Source: Mxb001 sp049431945
Lineage (GTDB): Bacteria; Actinomycetota; Actinomycetes; S36-B12
Length of the DNA stretch: 8,276 nucleotides
Direction: 5' to 3'
Assembly (NCBI GenBank): GCA_049431945.1
Contig: JBMTDJ010000082.1
Location: 1 to 8,276 of the forward strand
Part shown: positions 5,964 through 8,276 of the stretch, piece by piece
Position numbering within the stretch: the first letter of the stretch is position 1
Layout of the letters: each line of letters starts with the position of its first letter
Translations under genes and position numbers: made by a program
Notes under the pieces: generated by a model
Seen by the model: only the letters and a program-made list of their open reading frames with translations
Database searches by the model: none
Told to the model about the DNA's origin: nothing

Positions 5964-5991
5964 ATGACCCCGGGTGAATAGGGTGTACGTT
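5964..5991 (+). promoter_or_regulatory. Candidate leaderless promoter of the ParA-like operon
   Basis: ATGACC (5964-5969) and TACGTT (5986-5991) are 16 bp apart. Initiation six or seven bases after the -10 would fall on the ATG at 5998, matching the absence of a well-placed Shine-Dalgarno. Leaderless mRNAs are common in Actinomycetota. Confidence 0.4.
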
Positions 5992-5997
5992 CCGCAC

Positions 5998-6768
5998 ATG
6001 ACAACTGTGGTCTCGGTTCACTCGTTTAGAGGCGGGACCGGTAAGAGCAACACGACGTCTAACGTCGCCGCGAATCTGGCTGCTTTGGGTCACCGGGTCG
6101 GTGTCATCGACTGCGATATTCAAAGTCCTGGGATCCATGTCCTCTTCGGCTTCGACGAGACCTTGGATCGCACGCTCAATGACTATCTGTGGGGGACTCG
6201 TCCTATCCGGGACGTCGCTCACGACATCACCGATCGCGTGTCGATGTCGACGGCGGTGTCACCCGGCGGGTCCCTTCATCTCGTCCCCTCGAGTATGAAA
6301 CCCGGGGACATTGCAAGGATCCTGCGCGATGGGTACGACGTGGAGTCCCTGAGTGACGGGATGCGCCAGCTCGCACGAGACCTGGATTTGGACTTCCTTT
6401 TCGTTGACACTCATCCCGGCCTCAACGAGGAGACCCTCCTTTCCATCACCCTGAGCGACGTATTGCTGCTCATCCTGCGACCGGACCGCCAGGACTATCA
6501 GGGGACCGCCGTGACAGTCGATGTCGCTCGCCGACTCGAGGTGCCGTCGCTGTTCCTCGTCGCGAACAAGGTGCCCTCGGGGCTGACCGACCTCCGCGAG
6601 CAGTTGGACGACGCCTACGGGGCCGAGACCATTGCCGTCCTACCGCTTTCCGAAGAGGTGGTCGTCAACGCGTCAGGTGGCCTCTTCTCACTTCTCCACC
6701 CTGAACATCCATGGTCGCAGCAGGTGCGCGGCATCGCAGATCGTCTTCATGCGGGAACGCCCTCATGA
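5998..6768 (+). CDS. ParA/MinD-like P-loop ATPase with an Arg-type deviant Walker A
   Basis: A 256-aa cytosolic SIMIBI-class ATPase of ParA/MinD type. Seen: Walker A FRGGTGKSNTT (10-20) with catalytic-loop Lys16; an A'-like motif VIDCDIQSPG (37-45, Asp38 and Asp40); a hydrophobic strand ending in the Walker B-type Asp in FLFVDTHPG (Asp137); and ANKVP (189-193), the usual base-recognition region. The signature lysine of KGGxGK(T/S) is Arg11 here. In Soj/MinD that Lys contacts the partner subunit's nucleotide in the ATP dimer, so dimer activation may differ. No N-terminal DNA-binding helix-turn-helix and no ParB neighbour are visible, arguing against a plasmid partition system. I prefer the ATG at 5998 over the in-frame GTG at 5974, because the motif begins nine residues in and a promoter is placed for it. 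The stop overlaps the next start (ATGA), so the two products are probably made in fixed proportion. Confidence 0.9.
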   Translation: MTTVVSVHSFRGGTGKSNTTSNVAANLAALGHRVGVIDCDIQSPGIHVLFGFDETLDRTLNDYLWGTRPIRDVAHDITDRVSMSTAVSPGGSLHLVPSSMKPGDIARILRDGYDVESLSDGMRQLARDLDLDFLFVDTHPGLNEETLLSITLSDVLLLILRPDRQDYQGTAVTVDVARRLEVPSLFLVANKVPSGLTDLREQLDDAYGAETIAVLPLSEEVVVNASGGLFSLLHPEHPWSQQVRGIADRLHAGTPS

Positions 6769-8276
6769 GTGACACGGTGATGACGATGTCCTTGTCTCAC
6801 GTATCCACTCTCGACGTTGCCGCCCGGGCCGTTGCCGATACTGCCGGACGTTTCGGCCTTGAGGCGATCGAATGCACGCAGCTGGCCTCACTTCTGAGTG
6901 AGGCCCTCTCGACCGTCATCGCCGACTCGTTCGACGGATCAGACGAGATCGACGTGGATGTGTCTCTGGCTTACGAACCCGGCCGAGTGAATATCGTCCT
7001 CAAGCAGCGTGGTGCACCCTCCACGTATCTCAATGGTGAATTACCCGTGAGATTGGAAACGCTGCTCGCACTTGGCTACGCCGAATCGATGGAGTTTGCC
7101 AGTGACGGCACAAGGGGCAGTGAGCTAAGAGTCAGCTGCTCGGTGAACACGGGCAACCTTATGGATGATCCGGAATTCGTCGCGGCGGTCGAGGCCGAGG
7201 GAAACGACGAGGAATCGGTGGATATCGACAGCATCGTCATCCGACCAATCAGTAGCGATGACGCCGTTGAAGTCGCGCGCCTGTACTTCCGCACGTACGG
7301 CTACACCAAGATCGGAATGTCCTGGCTCTATGAGCCGGATGTCTTCCGGCACAAGATCGAGACGCACATCCACGAGGGCATGGTTGCCGTCCTGCCTTCC
7401 GGGCGCATCGTGGGTCACAACGGCCTGCTGCGGACGACTCCGGATTCGCCGACGGCCTCGGCTGGCCCGGGTGCCGTCGACCCGGCCTTCCAGCGTCGCG
7501 GGATCGTGAACCGTATTGATGAGGCCTTCATGCCGCGAATACTTGCTTTGGGGATGCGCGGAATCCACGTCGAGGGAGTGACCGCGCATCCGGCCACTCA
7601 AGCCGGTGCGCTCAGGGTCGGGTTCCGCGAGACCGGGCTCGTGCTCGGTCGACAACCGGCGGACGTGGAGTTCATCGGGTTCGACGGGCCCAAGGGATTC
7701 CGGCGCGCGGTCATGATCATGTACCGGCCGCTCATGGCACCGGTCGAGCAAGCGGTACACGTGCCTGCTCGTTATCGCGACGTCCTTGAGCGCATCTACG
7801 AGGCCGTTGGCCTGCCTCGCCTGTTCCATTCCGAGGCAGGTCGACCACCGACCGATCTGCCACCAAGGTCGCAACTTGTCACCGAGTTGTTGTCTGCGAC
7901 CAAGCACGCACAGATTCGGGTCGCGGAGTACGGACAGGACTTCGTGGAAGCCCTCCAAGGGCTCATCCACCGCTTTGAGACAGAACGATTCGAGGTGATC
8001 ACGGTCCACCTGCCGCTCATGAACCCACTGACCGCCTACTTCGGCTCGGGTCTGGGAGAACTGGGGCTGTCCTTCAACGCTCTCTTCCCGCAGCAGGACT
8101 CGGGTGACGAGCTTGTCCTGGGAGTGAACCTGAGCGAACAAGACCCTGAGACGATTGTCGTCGTCTCGGAGTTCGGCAGGGAGTTGCTCGACTACGTGAT
8201 CGCGGACCGCGAACGCGTGACGGGCGCCCTTCAGTCGCGGGCTCGATCACGAGCCTCCATGGCTCGCATACTCGAC
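6765..8276 (+). CDS. Degenerate RsbW-like HATPase domain fused to GNAT acyltransferase (3' end beyond window)
   Basis: 504 codons are open to the window edge; the stop lies outside. The start ATG shares ATGA with the ParA-like stop. Seen in order: about 15-128, a fold resembling anti-sigma/RsbW-type GHKL ATPases, with LSEALSTVI where the N-box E..N helix is expected and SDGTRGSELRVSC like a G2 box; an acidic linker (134-153); about 157-300, a GNAT domain with IVIRPISSDDAVEVARLYFRTYGY, a GRIVGHNGLL strand and the acyl-CoA loop VDPAFQRRGIVNRI (238-251); and a C-terminal domain (about 330-500) with VITVHLPLMNP and VVVSEFGRELLDYVIADRERV. From memory, such HATPase-GNAT fusions with this C-terminal motif occur beside ParA-like ATPases and partner-switching regulators. 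The N-box Asn and the DxGxG box are not recognisable, so ATP binding is doubtful. An acetylation or sensory role tied to the ATPase is inferred; the substrate is unknown. Confidence 0.88.
   Translation, partial: MSDTVMTMSLSHVSTLDVAARAVADTAGRFGLEAIECTQLASLLSEALSTVIADSFDGSDEIDVDVSLAYEPGRVNIVLKQRGAPSTYLNGELPVRLETLLALGYAESMEFASDGTRGSELRVSCSVNTGNLMDDPEFVAAVEAEGNDEESVDIDSIVIRPISSDDAVEVARLYFRTYGYTKIGMSWLYEPDVFRHKIETHIHEGMVAVLPSGRIVGHNGLLRTTPDSPTASAGPGAVDPAFQRRGIVNRIDEAFMPRILALGMRGIHVEGVTAHPATQAGALRVGFRETGLVLGRQPADVEFIGFDGPKGFRRAVMIMYRPLMAPVEQAVHVPARYRDVLERIYEAVGLPRLFHSEAGRPPTDLPPRSQLVTELLSATKHAQIRVAEYGQDFVEALQGLIHRFETERFEVITVHLPLMNPLTAYFGSGLGELGLSFNALFPQQDSGDELVLGVNLSEQDPETIVVVSEFGRELLDYVIADRERVTGALQSRARSRASMARILD

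Larger units (their letters stand above)
5749..5997. promoter_or_regulatory. Divergent intergenic region between the exported-protein gene and the ParA-like gene
   Basis: This 249-bp gap must hold the promoters of two genes that point away from each other. It contains repeat copy 2 (5869-5955) and the candidate leaderless promoter of the ParA-like gene. The stretch 5765-5865 shows no coding signal or clear structure by eye. Confidence 0.5.

Noticed and set aside
5940..5997. A second copy of the tRNA 3' end (attR) near repeat copy 2
   Set aside because: No stretch here matches the T-arm/acceptor sequence 3792-3816 beyond short G/C runs.
7125..8141. Minus-strand open frame of 338 codons
   Set aside because: It is antisense to the HATPase-GNAT gene, whose frame shows recognisable GNAT motifs and an ATGA coupling; the antisense product has no recognisable motif.

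Overview
The window looks like chromosomal DNA of a high-GC Gram-positive bacterium (Actinomycetota). Evidence: strongly G/C-biased third codon positions in the left half, a RipA-type NlpC/P60 cell-wall hydrolase, several secreted proteins with classical signal peptides, a tRNA without encoded CCA, and probable leaderless starts. I cannot fix the genus.

Left block (1-3742), all protein genes on the minus strand: a terminator-like hairpin at the left edge; a secreted coiled-coil NlpC/P60 peptidoglycan hydrolase; a 275-bp leader carrying two DnaA-box-like 9-mers; an amidohydrolase-3 (YtcJ-like) metallo-hydrolase; and, 15 bp upstream of it and probably in the same transcript, a small secreted beta-barrel-type protein. 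The small secreted gene and a plus-strand tRNA(CAU) gene have closely packed divergent promoter candidates.

Middle block (3817-5997), immediately behind the tRNA: base composition drops (for example 30 G+C of 60 at 4621-4680, against 45 of 60 at 1561-1620). The block holds an imperfect ~87-bp sequence present twice (3878-3963 and 5869-5955), a nested hairpin, a likely gene remnant, a perfect 12-bp inverted repeat, and one minus-strand gene for a 453-aa exported protein of unknown function. The two repeat copies bracket the exported-protein gene, so this looks like an accessory segment next to a tRNA. No integrase is present and I see no second copy of the tRNA 3' end.

Right block (5998-8276), plus strand: a ParA/MinD-like P-loop ATPase whose deviant Walker A carries Arg instead of the signature Lys, overlapping by ATGA with a large gene that is still open at the window end. 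The second product has a degenerate RsbW-like (HATPase) N-terminal domain, a GNAT acyltransferase domain and a conserved-looking C-terminal domain. The coupling suggests a two-protein module, perhaps signalling or localisation linked to partner-switching-type regulators. It is the most interesting system in the window. The missing right flank (phosphatase, STAS or other partners) would be informative.
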